DNA of 64,000 nucleotides from Bolinopsis microptera (GCF_026151205.1 NC_087078.1:14711118-14775117); one strand, 5' to 3'; shown: positions 15,001 to 30,000, numbered from the stretch's first letter. A program made the numbers and translations. Notes: generated from the letters alone by a model not told the origin.

Positions 15001-18000
15001 GATATGTCAAAATGCAGCCTATAATAGAATAAAGTGCTTAAATCCGAATATCATTACATCATGATATCTTACCTCGTAAAAGTTTTTATTAATGATTCCA
15101 GGGCCCCGCAAAGTGGCTCCGAACAAAGCTAAAAGCATGTCAAGAACCAGTAGATTTAGAATAAAGGATAACATTACGGTTATCTTTTTCCGGTAACGTA
15201 GGAGAACCACCTGAGTGATACAAATCTTACTATATATAAGGCGAGACGATATATATGGATATATGGATGGATCCGTGCCATTTACTGACACCACGGCATC
15301 AACTTTAATGTGACTTTCCGCCGTAAAAGATATACAACTGAAACTTTTTTGACTGGGTCAAATGCTTTTATGCCTTTCAGATCAGCATGAAAAAATAAAA
15401 AATTGGCCAAGTAATAGGAGTTTTAGAGCCCAAAATTTGGACTCCCAAGTGGTGTCAAAAACGTGAATTAAATAGGTAATAATTATTTTAGTCTCTTGAG
15501 TGATCTTGACACCATTTTAGGGTTATACGGGTTCCTGCTAGAAAGTATAAAATTGATACATTAGGTTAGGTTTTGGAATACCCTATTCTGTTAGAACCTT
15601 CCCTGAAATTGAACAAATAACATGATTCTTGATCGACGAAAGTCGGTGGTTGCACAATATGCAAGCTATGAAAAGAAATAAGAAATTTTCAATAATATAA
15701 CAAGACGATATTTGAATATGGAAATTGGAAATGAAAGATATTTCTTTAGGTAATATTAATATTAATCTTACCACAACTAGAGTATTTGTAAGGAAAGCAG
15801 TTGCAGAAAATAGGACTGTAAGTTCTCCAATCATCGTTATTTTAACTTAAATCACAAGAGTTAATATAATTTTATTAAACTGAAGGATATCATAGCGCTC
15901 TGACAAAACATGGCTACCAAGATCTCGGTGGTTTACAGGGCATTAACACTTCACGGAAATCAGCTCGCAAATACGGGCCAACCTATTCAAATCATAAAAC
16001 TGAGAATTTAGCGTAATCATTTACGTTTATTTAAAGCAACCTGATCCTTTGCTAGATTAGAGGCGGACAGCTGTTCTTTTGAATTTAACATCGTAATGCA
16101 ACTTGGTTTGATTTCTTTTCAAGTAAAAATCACGAAGAGTCATTTCTATATAAATACATACTCAAATTGTTGCCTTGAACAGATAATATTGAGGGATCTG
16201 AACATGAATGAATTATTTGCATTTATTTACATAATATCTGGAAATGAAAGTTAAAGGTTGATCTTTATATTTAATAAAAAATACAGTTAGCTACTCAGTT
16301 CTCAGTTGGTATTGTTTATGTAGGTGCGAAAATGCCATTAGCGCGTCTAGACTATTTCTACGTCAAAACTTGTTCAATTGTTCGCCAGATGTTTGGACCG
16401 TTCGCCTAATTGAATGTATTTCTGATATAAATGACCTAAAAAGTTGAAAAAATAAAAATATTTCAAAAAAGACAAATGATCAAGCTAAGAACTATGACAG
16501 GTCAGAAATCATTATCTGAAGTCTGCGATCTTGACTCTTAATTCTGATTTCTGAAATGAAACCACTATCATCAAAGTCTGCACAAATCTCTCAGAAAGTC
16601 TCAAGTTGATTTTAAAGGAGCAAGTTTATAATGGATGTTAGTTGTTACCCTACTTTGTTACTTTGGATTTGAGACGGAATGTACGGGAGGGATCAGTTTT
16701 GCAGCTGTTAGTCACAGTTGCGGCGGAATAATGGAACTTATGATTTTAGCAGCTGGATTGCGCTAACACCTCGCAAATATTTATAGATTGTCACTTAGTA
16801 ATTTTCAGAGCTAAAACAAAATGTAAAATGAGTGCCGTGTCGAAAAATTAGAATCCTAGGAATTGTTTTTAGCATCCTGAAATCTATATTAAGTGAAAGT
16901 GATTTTAACCACAGCTCCGAACGAGTAATAAAAAATCCATATTACTTTATGGTCATTTCAATCGTGAAACTAAATAAACTATCGAAATTGAAATCAGTGA
17001 AGATCAATCAGCAATGAATCACATGGTACTTTCACTGTAATTGTTAGTGTTGTTAGTGGTATAATCAGTAGTATTATTGTTATTTCTGGTAATAAGTCTC
17101 CTACCTACAAAACAATGTAGTATCAGTCTGTAGATAGCCGGAGTCCTCATAGCGTACACCACTGAGTCCCACAACAAATTAAAATAAAACATCACAATAG
17201 TAACCTTGAACCCTGGCCTCCTTATCTGGAAGAACAGCCCTTCTGTCATACTGTACACAAAGGGGAACCAGGCGACAAAGAAACCAAACGTTATCAGAGT
17301 CAGAGTGACGGCCATCTTAACTTTTTTCTGGAGGTTCTGAGATCTGTTTTTGAGTCCAGCTTCCTTGTTTCTAGAGTTTCTGGTTCTGATGTGTTTCCAG
17401 ATCTCTATAAATATGCCCACGTGCAGGAATGTCATGACCAGGAAGGGTAGTCCAAAATAGACAAGATGTATCCACCACATGTACAACTTGCTGTTAAAGT
17501 CACACCTCTTAAGGGTGGTGTCGTAGCTGACAACCAGCAGATCAGAGAAGGTATCCAGGAGGAGTTCCACTAGGAACTTGAGGAGCTGGAACAACCAGAG
17601 TCCTCCTATTAGAGTTGCTGTTACTCGGCGTGTCATGATACTGCTGTAACGTAACGGTCTCTTGATTGCTATGTACCTGCAAAAAATCAAGATCAACGAT
17701 AAATGTAGAAACAAAAAATCTCACTAACAACGTCGTTATCTGCGGAAATTCTTCTTCAAGAAACGGAAAAAGGCAGGTTAAGATCAGTTCATCTACCTGT
17801 CAATTGTAATGAGGAGGATTGCAACAGAGCACTGCGCAGGGATCCAGGTTATGAAGAAAGGCATCATCGGACACAGGGTCATAGCCCAACCGTACTTCTG
17901 AAACACACAAAACTGCATAGTTAACTTCAAACTTTATTGTTGAAAAACTCTGGCAGTAATATATCAATCATTTGACGGATGTGATGCACGTGATTTGCAG

Positions 18001-21000
18001 CAAATTAAAAAACATTGTTACCTCGTAAAACTCTGTGTCAATAATCCCGGGGCCCCGGTAAGCAGCACCAAACAGAGCGAATATCCCGTCCAATATCAGC
18101 AGGTTCAGAATGAAGGATAACATCACTGTTAGCTTCTTGCGGTGGTACAGCAGGACTGACTGAGTAAAAATATTGTTGGGACAAATTGGTGTAATTCATG
18201 AAGACTGACTATATATAAGGTAAAGATGGTTCAAGAAGGTATTTGCTAAACCCAAATAATGAAAAATAAGTAAGTGGTCACACTTAACAAACGTAGTACT
18301 TACCACCACAAACGTATTAGTGAGAAAAGCAAAAGAAGAAAAGACAACTGTCAGTACCCCGATCATTCGTTCTGACGATCACTCGCAGCTACACATGAAA
18401 TTAGTAGTTAATACGGTCGAGCGAATTGAAGTCATTAAAACGCCTCCTCCTCATTGAAACGCCTCCTCCATCACCAGAGGACACTTCATCCTAGTAGAGT
18501 TCCTGTTACTACGGTGTGTCATGATATACTGCTTGTAACGTAACGGTCTCTGGATTGCTATGTCCTGCAAAAAATCAAGAGAACGAAAAATGTAGAAACA
18601 AAAAATCTCACTAAACACGTCGTTATCTGCGGAAATTCTTCTCAAGATACGGAAAAAGAGGTTAAGATCAGGTTCATCTACCTGTCAATTGTAATGAGGA
18701 GGATTGCAACAGAGCACTGCGCAGGATCCAGGTGAAGAAGAAAGGCATCATTCGGACACAGGGTCTTCAGCCCAACCGTTCTTATGGAACACACCAAACA
18801 ATGCATAGTTAACTTCAACTTTAGTGTTTTGAAAACTCTGGCAGTATTCTATCAATCATTGACGGATGTGATGCACGTGATTTGCAGCAATTAAAAAACA
18901 TTGTTCCTACGTAATAAACTCTGTGTCAATAATCACGGGCCCCCGGTATAAGCTGCACCAAAACAGAGCGAACTATCCCGTCAATATCGCAGTGGTTCGA
19001 ATGAAGGATAACATCACTGTTACGGCCTTCTTGCGGTGGTACAGCAGCGTATGACGGGAGGTAAACAATTTTCGTTGGACAAATTGGTTGTCATTCATGA
19101 AAGACTGACTATATATAAGTATGATGGGTTTCAAGAAGGTATTGCTAAACCCAAATATGAAAATAAGTAAGTGGTCACACTTAACAAACGTAGTACCTTT
19201 AACCACCACAAAACGTATTAGTGGAAATGCAAAAAGAAGAAAAGACAACTGTCAGTACCCCGAATCATCTGTTATGACGATCACTCGCAGCTACACTATG
19301 AAAATTTAGTTAGTATAATAGGTCGATGCGAATTGAAGTCATTATAAACGCCTCCTCCTCATTAAAATCCTCCTCCATCACAGAGGACACTGCAAACTGA
19401 GATTTTTCGACATCTTTCGTCGAATCAATTTCGTTATTTATTCTGTTCAAGATACGAGAGCGTGGGAAAAGGAGCACCTCGCAATATGCTACAGAAGAAA
19501 GAGCCTAACTTAGAATAAAATTACTACACCCATTGTCTTGCACCCCTCGTAAAGAAAATCTCCTCTGGGGTCCTAGATTTAACCTGAGTTACAGTCTGTC
19601 ATATATATATAATATGCGCGATTAGGTTCGCATGTTACGGCAGCCCAATGGTTTGTGAGCGAATCTAGTCTAGTCTCACTATCTTGATACTAAATATTTG
19701 AATATTTATTGTTACTAGAAAACAAGTTGTGGCGAGTGCGTGGTAGATTTGAACGTCGTGAGCACAGATGCAGATGGGAGATCGTAAATAGCAGGTATAG
19801 GTCAATTTATAATACTCTACTGGCAGCCCAAGCTACATAACCTTAGTCCTAATTCTGACACCCAAATTATCTCAGCCATGAATGTAACCCTAGCTGGAAC
19901 TCTAACCATTACACTACCCAAAACTTAAAAAACCCTAATTAAAATAAAACCCTGATTAAAATAAGGCGCTAGCCTTTGGATTATCCTGCATGGGGCACGA
20001 AGTTCCGGGGCAGGATAAAGGTAACCAATCATTGCAAGATACGAATACTGTTTGATTTCCAAACAAAAAATTACAACGATACGCGAAGAAATTGTACAGA
20101 AATTATATTGACACTAAAAAACTAGAGGGTTGTTTCAAAAAGCTCGTTTCAAAGCAACCTGATCCCACTAGTTACATGGCAAGGGTTGATAGTTGTGGCA
20201 GGTGCATATATCAGAATTGTCAGATTAGGGAAACTGTAGCCTGGTTATTAGTAGAATAGACAGATTCGATTGTATGATGTAACGTCCTGTCGATCCCATT
20301 GTGGCTATGTAAACAACAACATCTAGCAGTTACGGTAGTATTACTTCAGTGATGTTTGCAACAGTGGTGCGATACTGTTTGAAATAACCACTATCGTTGG
20401 TAAGACAAAGGATGATCTGGTCTAAGCGGGATTCGGTTCGATCTTGATTAAGGGACATCGAATTTTTTTTCCAAACAAGATCAATGATAGGGAAAAATAG
20501 TGTCAGTAGATATTTCCGAGATTAGGTTTGGCCACTATACGACCACTATACGACCACTATACGGCCGGCCGCGGCCGCCGGCCACTATACAGCCACTATA
20601 CGGCCACTATAAACCCTAGTACGATTATTAGGACGCAACCTTTTTAACAATATTTCAGAAACTCCAGTGACCCTATGTGTTCTTAAAAAAGAAAGCAAAA
20701 AGTTACAGATGACAGTAATTAGTAAGCTTCGTGCCAAATTCTGATCGTTGGTTGTCACTGGAACGGTTACTGTTACTTGAAATCTCAGCACAGACTGTTT
20801 GTCATTTCTCGGCTTCAGATGTATTATCTAGTTAGTAATAGTAGTAGTTGACCTGCGATGGGTTGCCATCTGCCCTCATAGAATATTACTTAAAATTGTA
20901 TACCTAAGCTATGTTATTATTACTGAGCAGATATTGTCGACCCTATATTCCGTTACCATACTCACGCGCAATCACGTGGATTTCTAGCAAATATTTCTTG

Positions 21001-24000
21001 TGTTTCAGCATTTACCACAAAAATATCCAAAACCGTTCGTTCGTTATCAATGTGTATAATCATAATGAAGCAGCTCGAAAATTACATAATATGTTATTTT
21101 TCAACAAATGTAAATTATTGAGAATATATCATTAAAGATCGCGATAATTGTACAAGACAGCAGCTGTCCGTATTTTTAATTTAGCAGCTAAATTTGGCAC
21201 TTAAGCGAGACTTTGAGTTACCAACACTCAGCTAAATGTAAGGTATACCATGCACAGCTGTATCAGGAATATAACTATATGTATCAGTAATATGATTATA
21301 TAGACGAGACAAAAATACCCAAGAATTATTGAATTGTGTAGTGCGTTAAGATTGTAAATAACAGCTGCTTGCTGAATATCGGATAGTAGCGGTCTTTAAG
21401 CTGCCGGTAGAGAGTCTTGAATCACTGATACAGTAATTACTCCCACAGAAATAGCAACGTTTGCCTCTTATGAAGGAAATTATATGTGCTCAAACATAAT
21501 TGTACATTATACAGTTCATTTAACTTAACTTTAACTTTCTAAACCGCACTAAAACCCGTATAATCTAATCAAACCGTGGTTATTTAGCTGTTTTAAATTA
21601 GGAACCTCCAGCGCTTTAAGTTATTTAATTGGCAGATTCAGTTTTCTCAAAAAGCGAATATCCTAGAGAACACCACTCAAACACAACCTAAACTGAACAA
21701 CTAATATTAAAAATATCCTAATATAAGCGCCCCGGGACCCGCCAAGGGGGCACGAAGTTGTCACATACTATTAGTATTATATTCTGACTAAAAATGATTG
21801 AACTACATTTAAACGGAGATAATGTTAGTCCAGATGTTAGGAGGGTCTGTACATGGAAAATAATTTTCTACGACAGTGTAATTGTTATCTACCGCATGGG
21901 ACACATCGTAGCGTACAGTTTTACTATTAAAGGTGGAATTATTTTTCTACATAATTTTAAGCGAATTTATCGCTTTTGTTTACTTAATTAAGTGTCTACT
22001 TCTAATCATAGTGTTAAATGGTATGCTTTGTTTTTCGGGAGGTGGACTTACTTTTAGCTAGAAACTGAAATTAATTAGCTTTTCTGCGAACGTACGTAGC
22101 TTCATATCGGTGGCACAGTGAGATAAAGTGAATTTGGACATGGTGACTTGTATACTGTATAGTGTATAATCTATACCGCCTCCCACCAATATTGTAAGTA
22201 CGAAACGAAACACGTTAGTTAATACTACACATTAGTTACTACTACACATTAGTTAATACTACACATTAGTTACTGCTACACATTAGTTAATACTACACAT
22301 TAGTTAATACTACACATTAGTTAATACTACACATTAGTTGATACTACACATTAGTTAATACTACACATTAGTTAATACTACACATTAGTTTATACTACAC
22401 ATTAGTTAATACTACACATTAGTTACTACTACTATACGACAAAGATACAAGTTTCATGGTTCGAAGAGAGTGTTTGAACAACAAATAGAAACGTAAGACA
22501 AAACCACTTTCAAAACCAAAAGTCGATAACCAACGTTACTTTCGACAGCTTAGAATTAACAATTCTTTTAAACACACAGTTAAGTAACATTTGTAAATTA
22601 ACGGTGTCTCATAGCGTTTACACAATGAATCCCACAGTTAATTAAATAAAACATACAATAGTAACTCTAAACCCGCGGCCTGATACACGACAAATTCCCC
22701 CTCAGCCAAGCTGTAAAAATTGGGGACCAGGCTACAAAAAAACAACAGTAATGGAGATGACAAGGGTTATTATTATCTTAATACCTTCTCTTCACAGTGT
22801 TATTCTCGTTACTTAACAGCAGGCTCCTTATTCCGAGTTATAGCTTCCTGCATTATTTCATACTCTTCCAAATTCTCATAGAATATACCAATATAGAGGA
22901 GTCAAACAAAGAAACGGGGTAGTAGGTGTAGATGATGTGTAGGATGAAGATGTAGAACTTGCTGTCAAACTCGCATCTTTTCAGGGTCGGGTCAAATCTC
23001 TCACTTAGGATATCTGTGTAGGTGTCCAGGTAAAGTTCCACTATAAACTTTATCACCTGGATCGCCTGCTAGGGTTTGGGTTTAATACATAACGTGAAAA
23101 TGTTTGGAAAAATGTGACGCTAAACAGTTAAGTTTTGACGAAACATCCCACGAATTTTAATTTTGGAACGAAATGATGTAAAACACTTGCCCAAGTAGTA
23201 GCTATAAGGACGATACAGGTACAGGGAGTCATGATGCTGGCGTAACTGAGTGGTCGTCTAATTGCAACATATCTGAAATTCCATATTGTTGTTAAAGATA
23301 TAAGGGCTCCGATTCAGATAAAAATATACCATAAACGCTTTTGAAAAGTAAAATTTGCAAGACATTTCAAGAAAAAAGCCGTCGAAAGTGTAAGTGAAAT
23401 TAAAGTGAAAGCGAAAGTGAAAGTGAAAGTGAGGTAGGATGGATGGTTCCCTTACCTGTCGATAGTGATGAGGAAGATAGCAAGGGAGCAGAGAGGAGGG
23501 ATCCAGGTTATGAAGGTAGGGTAACATGGGACACAGAGCTCTGGTCACACTGTTCATCTGGGGAACGGCAATTTGAGACCTTTTCTGATACTTCATTTTC
23601 AAACGCCTAGGATTACTTTTAGCCCCTAATCGGTATTTCAAATAGTCCTTTTAGTTTTTTCTCCAAACAAAAAGTATCTTAACCGTATAACATTAACCTG
23701 ATAAAAGTCCTCATTGATAATTCCAGGACCTCTGAAGGTTGCCCCAAACAGAGCGAATATTCCGTCCAGTATTAACAGGTTGAGAATGAAGGATAACATC
23801 ACTGTTAGTTTCTTGTGATGGTACAAAATTACCACCTGGAAGGATAAAAACTATGTTTAAAAATTTGTTTTTGAGGTTCGAGCTCTTTATATAATTTATT
23901 AAATAAGTTCGTTATACACTCATTAAATTAAAACAACAAAAATAGGCAACAGTAATCTTAGAAAAGTTGAAACGGAACGTACTTAAATTTTGAAATAAAA

Positions 24001-27000
24001 GTTCCTGTTTATTCACAACGATAGGCTATTGTAATGTAGGAAAGTAAGTGATTGACTGGTCCCTTACCACGATAAGGGTGTTAGCAAGGAGAGCTAGAGC
24101 TGAGAAGATTATTGTCAACTCTCCGATCATCTTCTGATTTGAAACAAATTCCGATTAGAAGAAAACAGCAAAAACTAGGAGCGGATTGCAGAATGATAAA
24201 TGATAACATTGTGGGCCTTTTCCCCCTTTCTTATTTCACCCTTTCCAACTCAATGTGAGATTTTGGAAACCGAGTGACCTTCCTTACTGCGTAAAACATT
24301 CATATAATACAATCTATGAAATGTTAGATAAGTAGCCCAAGTACCACCATTACATCATCGCTCACAATTCAACTTCCTTGGAAAAGAGCAAATAGTCTCA
24401 GTGATTCTGGAGAAAATATGAAGAGTTCTTCAAGATGTCTCCCTTGATAATTCTATGCAGCACAAAAAATGACGTGAGAAAAAAATGACGTCAATATTGT
24501 TGCAAAGAAAAGTGCAACAACATAATTACAGAAGTTTATCAAACAAAAGGCACCTTGGACAATATTGGTTTGGAGTTGAGAAGCAAGCTGGTACTATCTG
24601 TGTTACACAAACCATCCACGTTATAGCGTTATAATAAGATTGACCAAAATTATGGAGATTTTTTTTTCCTATTTCTGATTTATATAGTTATTTTCTGATA
24701 TTATATAATTTGGATGATATAAGTGATTTTTAATTTGTTTTCGATGACTGAAGAATAGAAATTACGTTACAAAGATTGGATCGTAAAACTATAACAGAAA
24801 TTTGCGATATTAATCCCAAAATGATCCCAGCTGGTTCCTCAATGCTCCTATCTGAATCACAGCTGTATTGGTGCCGGTATAATAGACCATTAATTTGTTC
24901 TCAAGTTTTAAGTAGACCATTCCGTTGTAGATCATGTGGGTACGTGTTCAGCCCATGTGGGCACCCGGCACGTGTTCACCTTGGTTAATGAACACGCCCC
25001 AGGCTCGACAGACCAAATGTTGCTAACACTGACTGCTTTTATAAAATATAGTTACAGTACCATGGTAACAAACTAAACTACAGACTGAACGATTACAAAA
25101 TACAAACAGGTGTTGATAAAAGGCACAACTAATTTCTGTTTACATGGATTATCCTAAGAAGTTGATTACAAAATAATAAGTTGATACCACTAGCCAATCT
25201 GAGTTAACAGTGTGCGGCAGCGCAGGTGTGATGATTTTCATAAATTTACTTTTAATTATATTCATTAGTCAGAAGTGGTCGGTGACTAGATCCATTTCCT
25301 GCAATCTTCAAGAGCTTTTTTAAAAGAACGTAATCTACATGATAAACAAAAGCCAAAAGTTTAAATCAAATATTAGAGAATATTGAGTAAACGATGGTTG
25401 TATTGGTAAAGAAATGAAGAAATTACTGAATTTTACATAATTAGCCAAAACCCAAAAGTCATAAACCACCCCCGTCTGAACTGATTATTGTAACAATGTG
25501 ATAATGCGCACAAATACCTGGTGTAATTTGTTCACAGTCATACCACAGAATGTGTAATTTGTATGCAACTGAGATTCGGGCTTCGAGTTTCAGTAAATTG
25601 CATTTATTGATGCGACACCAATAAATGGTGGATTCCTACCAGGATTGAGTGCAGTATTGATTATCTACAGTCTACAGTTTTATAGAGTTATAGAGTGCCT
25701 GAGTGCCTCCTATGCGATAGTTTAAAATTTAAATGCTTTAATGCAAACTACAAAACCTTTTAGTACAAAACCTTTTTTGTACAAAGGGTACTCGTTTATA
25801 CTTGTGTAACCCTTTGTAAATCGTAAATATGATTTGGAATATTAAATGTTTTAATATGCTACTAGTACTGTTCCGTATTTAATAAAATAGATCATCACAA
25901 CTCGTACAAAAGTGTTGGAGGAAATAAAGAATTCCGTTGAAGCCTAAGAGAAGATTCGGACATAAGATAGTTTAATGAGTGCCCAGAATGTATATTTTCT
26001 ATCAATATTCGAACTTTAGTTTTATGGAGCTGAAATATCAGGGAGATTCGAGTTGGACCATAAATTTGGTTTGGGGCTAGGCATTTGTTCATTTACAAAG
26101 GAAACCCCATCAATGTGCCATTACGTAAAGTCATACTTGTTGATTAGATAGCACTAGAATGATCAACAGTTGTTGTCCGTTTTAATTTCACCGTATCAGA
26201 ACCACTAATACTGTATTTTCTAGATGACAAAGGAGGAGAAGGACCTGTTTGTGGAGTACAAATTGTCAGTATCGAGTGTAACGGAAGAAGATATGGGACC
26301 GTACCACTGTAAGGTGGAGTACCCGCAGGGCGATCAAATATCTCAACCTGCTTACCTTCAAATAAGAGGTAAGAGTAGCAACTTTCTTATCCCATTCACA
26401 TTTCACTATTTCACTCACATTTCACTTTATCACTGTCATCTCATGCTGTGATATATTTCACACGCTCTCACTTACTGACCAATAGAACCTTTTTTCATAT
26501 TCAGTGCAATTCCTGATCGATCCTTTTTGTCGCTTTTGCAAGCAAATTAGCAAGTCGGACTGGTCACCAATCAGCTATACATATCAGTTTATTACAACCG
26601 CCCCACTTCACACATTAATATATTGGATAGGTTGCGGTGCTTGTTCTCTTTCCGATTGTTGCTTTTTGCTTACTCCACTGCTGACAGACCCAACAACTAT
26701 CACTTCTCTCCCATCTTCACTTCTCCCCCAGCTTCACCATTCACCATAGTGACCAGCATCTCTAGATTTCGTGTCATCACAAAACGCTCAACTTCAACTC
26801 ATATTCATCACATCGTGGTTGATCCCTTAATCGTTATATTACAAGTACTAACCGTGTCTTCCTCTACCAGAACCAGCGCAGATAACTCTGATAGTAGCAA
26901 CTGGTGGAGACAAAGCAGGAGAGAGTATAGAGCTGCTCTGTCAGGCCTCAGGAGTTCCCAAACCAACCATCACCTGGAGACGGTCAGGCAAGGAGTTCCC

Positions 27001-30000
27001 TAGCGACGAAACAAGTTCAGTAGTAACGATATACAACGAGCCGGGAAGTAGTCTGGTGCTGATAAACATCACTACCAGTGATGATCAAGGTATCTACTCG
27101 TGTGTTGCTAGTAATGGTGTCGGGGAACCTGTTATCATGGAAACTGAACTCGTACTTGGTGAGTCATATCAACTGAACCTTACTAAGTTACTACACGTTT
27201 AGCTGGTTCTTTAACGTTTCTGGATTAAATTATTCTTTTTAATTGATGTAAACCTAAAGTAACCTAAAGTAAGTAAACTAGGTATAAGCTAAATTTAAGC
27301 TAGATGCATTCTATTTTGTAATCATGACCCCCTGTTTTCAGAGTCAGCAGTAAAAGTAGTGACAGTAGCAAGTGCCAGCAGTCTGCTAGTATTTATAATA
27401 GCAGTCTGCACGGCTGTCATGTTGTTCGCACTCTACCGGAGGAGGAAGCGGAAGAACGCGCTCCACCCAGAAGAAGATAAGATACCACCTCCAACTCCTG
27501 TAGAAGATTCAGAGCGAGACCTTGAGAACCACGTCTACGATAACGAGGCGTAAGTTTTATTTATAATATCCCTGGCACACTGCACGTGCACGTGCACCAG
27601 CGCGTGCACGCGTTTCCCACTTTATAGCTGTTCGTGTCGTACCGTGATTCGTGTTGTCACAGTTCGTATCTAATTAAAGCATCTTATCGATTAGTTATCC
27701 CTAATGGGTATACGCTGATTGCAACCTTTTTGTCAAATTCGCTCTATAATTAGATAATTGTCTGTGGTTCGAGAAAGATCAGTCTGGGGGCGACCCAATT
27801 TTTGATCTTTCCAGCACCATTTCCCGAATATTCGCAAAACTTACTTGTCAAAAGTTTAAAAATTGGGTCTCCTGCAAGATGGTTACAGCAAGTGTTAATG
27901 TGCATACCTCTAGATACCAGGTAGCCGGAACCAGCAATGAACCTCCTCCAGTTCGTATCTATCCTTTCAGAGCCATGTCTAGCTCCGCTCATCAGTAACT
28001 CTATAGTCGGGGCTGCATTATAGTTATATCCTTCATTATTTGTTTAGCTAAAGAAGCATGTATTTGAAATTAATATTTAGTTTTTAGCATTTGAATTTTA
28101 AAACTTAATTTTATGTAGAATCTACATTGTACTATTGTAGATGGTTTATTTGACAATTGATATGAAGTAAATTCCGAGATATAATTATAATATTGGACTA
28201 TTTTATAACTGCCGTATATACACATATAACAGTTATATTAAACTTTGTGACCGGTTTATCTGATCTCTCTATAATTTAAACATACGTTTAGATAGAGGAA
28301 TTCTCATGCTCTTTCTAGAAAATAGTTCTCTTAAAACCTCCTCTTTTTGAAGTAAGCCCCAAACTGACATCCTTTTCATGTATCTTTTAGCGCACATCCT
28401 TACGAACTTTACCATAACAAGCTGAAAACGCGTTTGCAGCTTATCTCTTTGTTAGAATATTTCTTTGATCCTACAAAACAACTTCAAGCTAAATTCTTTT
28501 CAAAACAAGCTAAGTACTTTGAATTCTATGAAGTAGAGAAGAGTTGAACTAGAATCCTGCAAGCACCGCATCTCCTTCTTATCCCGTGCTCGTGAAGCAC
28601 TGTTTAAACGTTAACCACGTGCAGTGCGCGTATGTCACGTGCAATGTACGTGGTCCGTATATAACACGTGCTGTGACGTGGCTTGTACTGCACGTGCACG
28701 TGCTACCACACGTGCACATCCAGTGCCCGTGCAGTGACGAGCCCGTCGAGTTTTAAAACGGAACTTCATACCATATTCCGGGCTAACAAGTAGATCTGCC
28801 TGCAGGATTCGACCGCCAGTACAGTTTGCGCTCACTAAAGCTTCTGCTAAAATTCATAGATGAAAAGAAAGAACATTTTAAGTAATTAGGTCAAGATCAC
28901 AATGCGAAATATTAAACTCATTCAAGGACAGTGAACAGACGAAAGTGAATTGAAGAATTTTTAACAGTTTTTATTTGAGTTGTATTAACGGCTATTATAT
29001 ATCAGATTTGCATGAATGAATGTGTACGAAGAATTTGCTAAAAATTTTGATTGATTTTGCGATAAAACTACTACACAATCAATTTAAGAGTTTTATAACG
29101 AAAATTTTAAGGAGAACTCTTTAATTTCTTTACTTCTCATTGGATTTTAATAGAGTGCAAAATAATTAAGATTTATTTTAATCCATCATCAGACCATCAT
29201 GGTTTGTTAAATCATTTGTCAGATTTGCCAAGAAAATTTTATTATTTCATTAACCACTGTGTTATTTGTTTAGATACACTGATTTATTGTTAATTAGCTG
29301 ATATCCTAATTTATAACGGAGTAACTAACTGGCATGTCAGCAGCTGTGTGTGATATGTCAGCATTTAAATCTGGGTTGTACTCAATTATCAGTAAAATGG
29401 TAATTTGTCTTCGGGTCATTAATCGGGTGGATGGTAATGATGAGAAATCCTGACGGTGCAACCATCGGTAAGTTTCCTCGGAGCTTGGTCCTTTTCTTCT
29501 CCTTCTCCCAACTTAACGTACTCCTTAATATAAAACTTTTTCGACACTACTCTTATTTTATGTTTTTAATCTCTTGACCATTCTGGATTTTGGGTTCTAG
29601 CTATTGAATCTGGAAAATACTGTATTTTACTTTACCTATCATGTATAGATTCTCCCCTTTTGGGGTTCTTCGTTACATTTTCTTGTGTGAAAATTATGTA
29701 ATTTAATAGATTAACTAGATTCATGTGTAATTTCTGTGATTCTGTTCTAGCTCTTACATGTTTATTTCTGTGATTCTATGAATTTTCTGTGTATGGTAAC
29801 TGCTAAATATATAAACTGAAATGAAGTTGTAAGTTTCGTTACAACTTCCGGCACTTCCTGAACTTTATTCAGATTATTACACTTATTTTTCCAGGTCCAT
29901 ATTCGGAGAAGTTAAATCGTGTGAGGACGAAGATATGGACTACGAGAGGTGTGTATTTTATCTTTTGATTATACATATTGAATATGATAATATATTTTCT

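Larger units (their letters stand above)
13208..26223 (+). other. 13 kb intron 21 of the Ig receptor gene hosting antisense GPCR genes
   Basis: The donor GAT|GTAAGT and acceptor TTCTAG|ATG are both phase 0 and split Ig domain 12. Within it lie the four - strand GPCR copies, several minisatellites, and from 24.24 kb on a segment that is duplicated at 58.6-64 kb. The stretch 15.85-17.0 kb and 19.4-22.2 kb hold no gene that I can support. Confidence 0.85.

Noticed and set aside
22205-22432. CRISPR-like array (regular repeats)
   Set aside because: Units are contiguous with no unique spacers, and the context is an intron of an animal gene; it is a minisatellite.
24776-24988. 70-codon frame with Cys-rich end, also present in the second duplication copy
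   Set aside because: The second copy has a different start, indels and altered residues, so there is no sign of coding constraint; conservation is due to the recent duplication.
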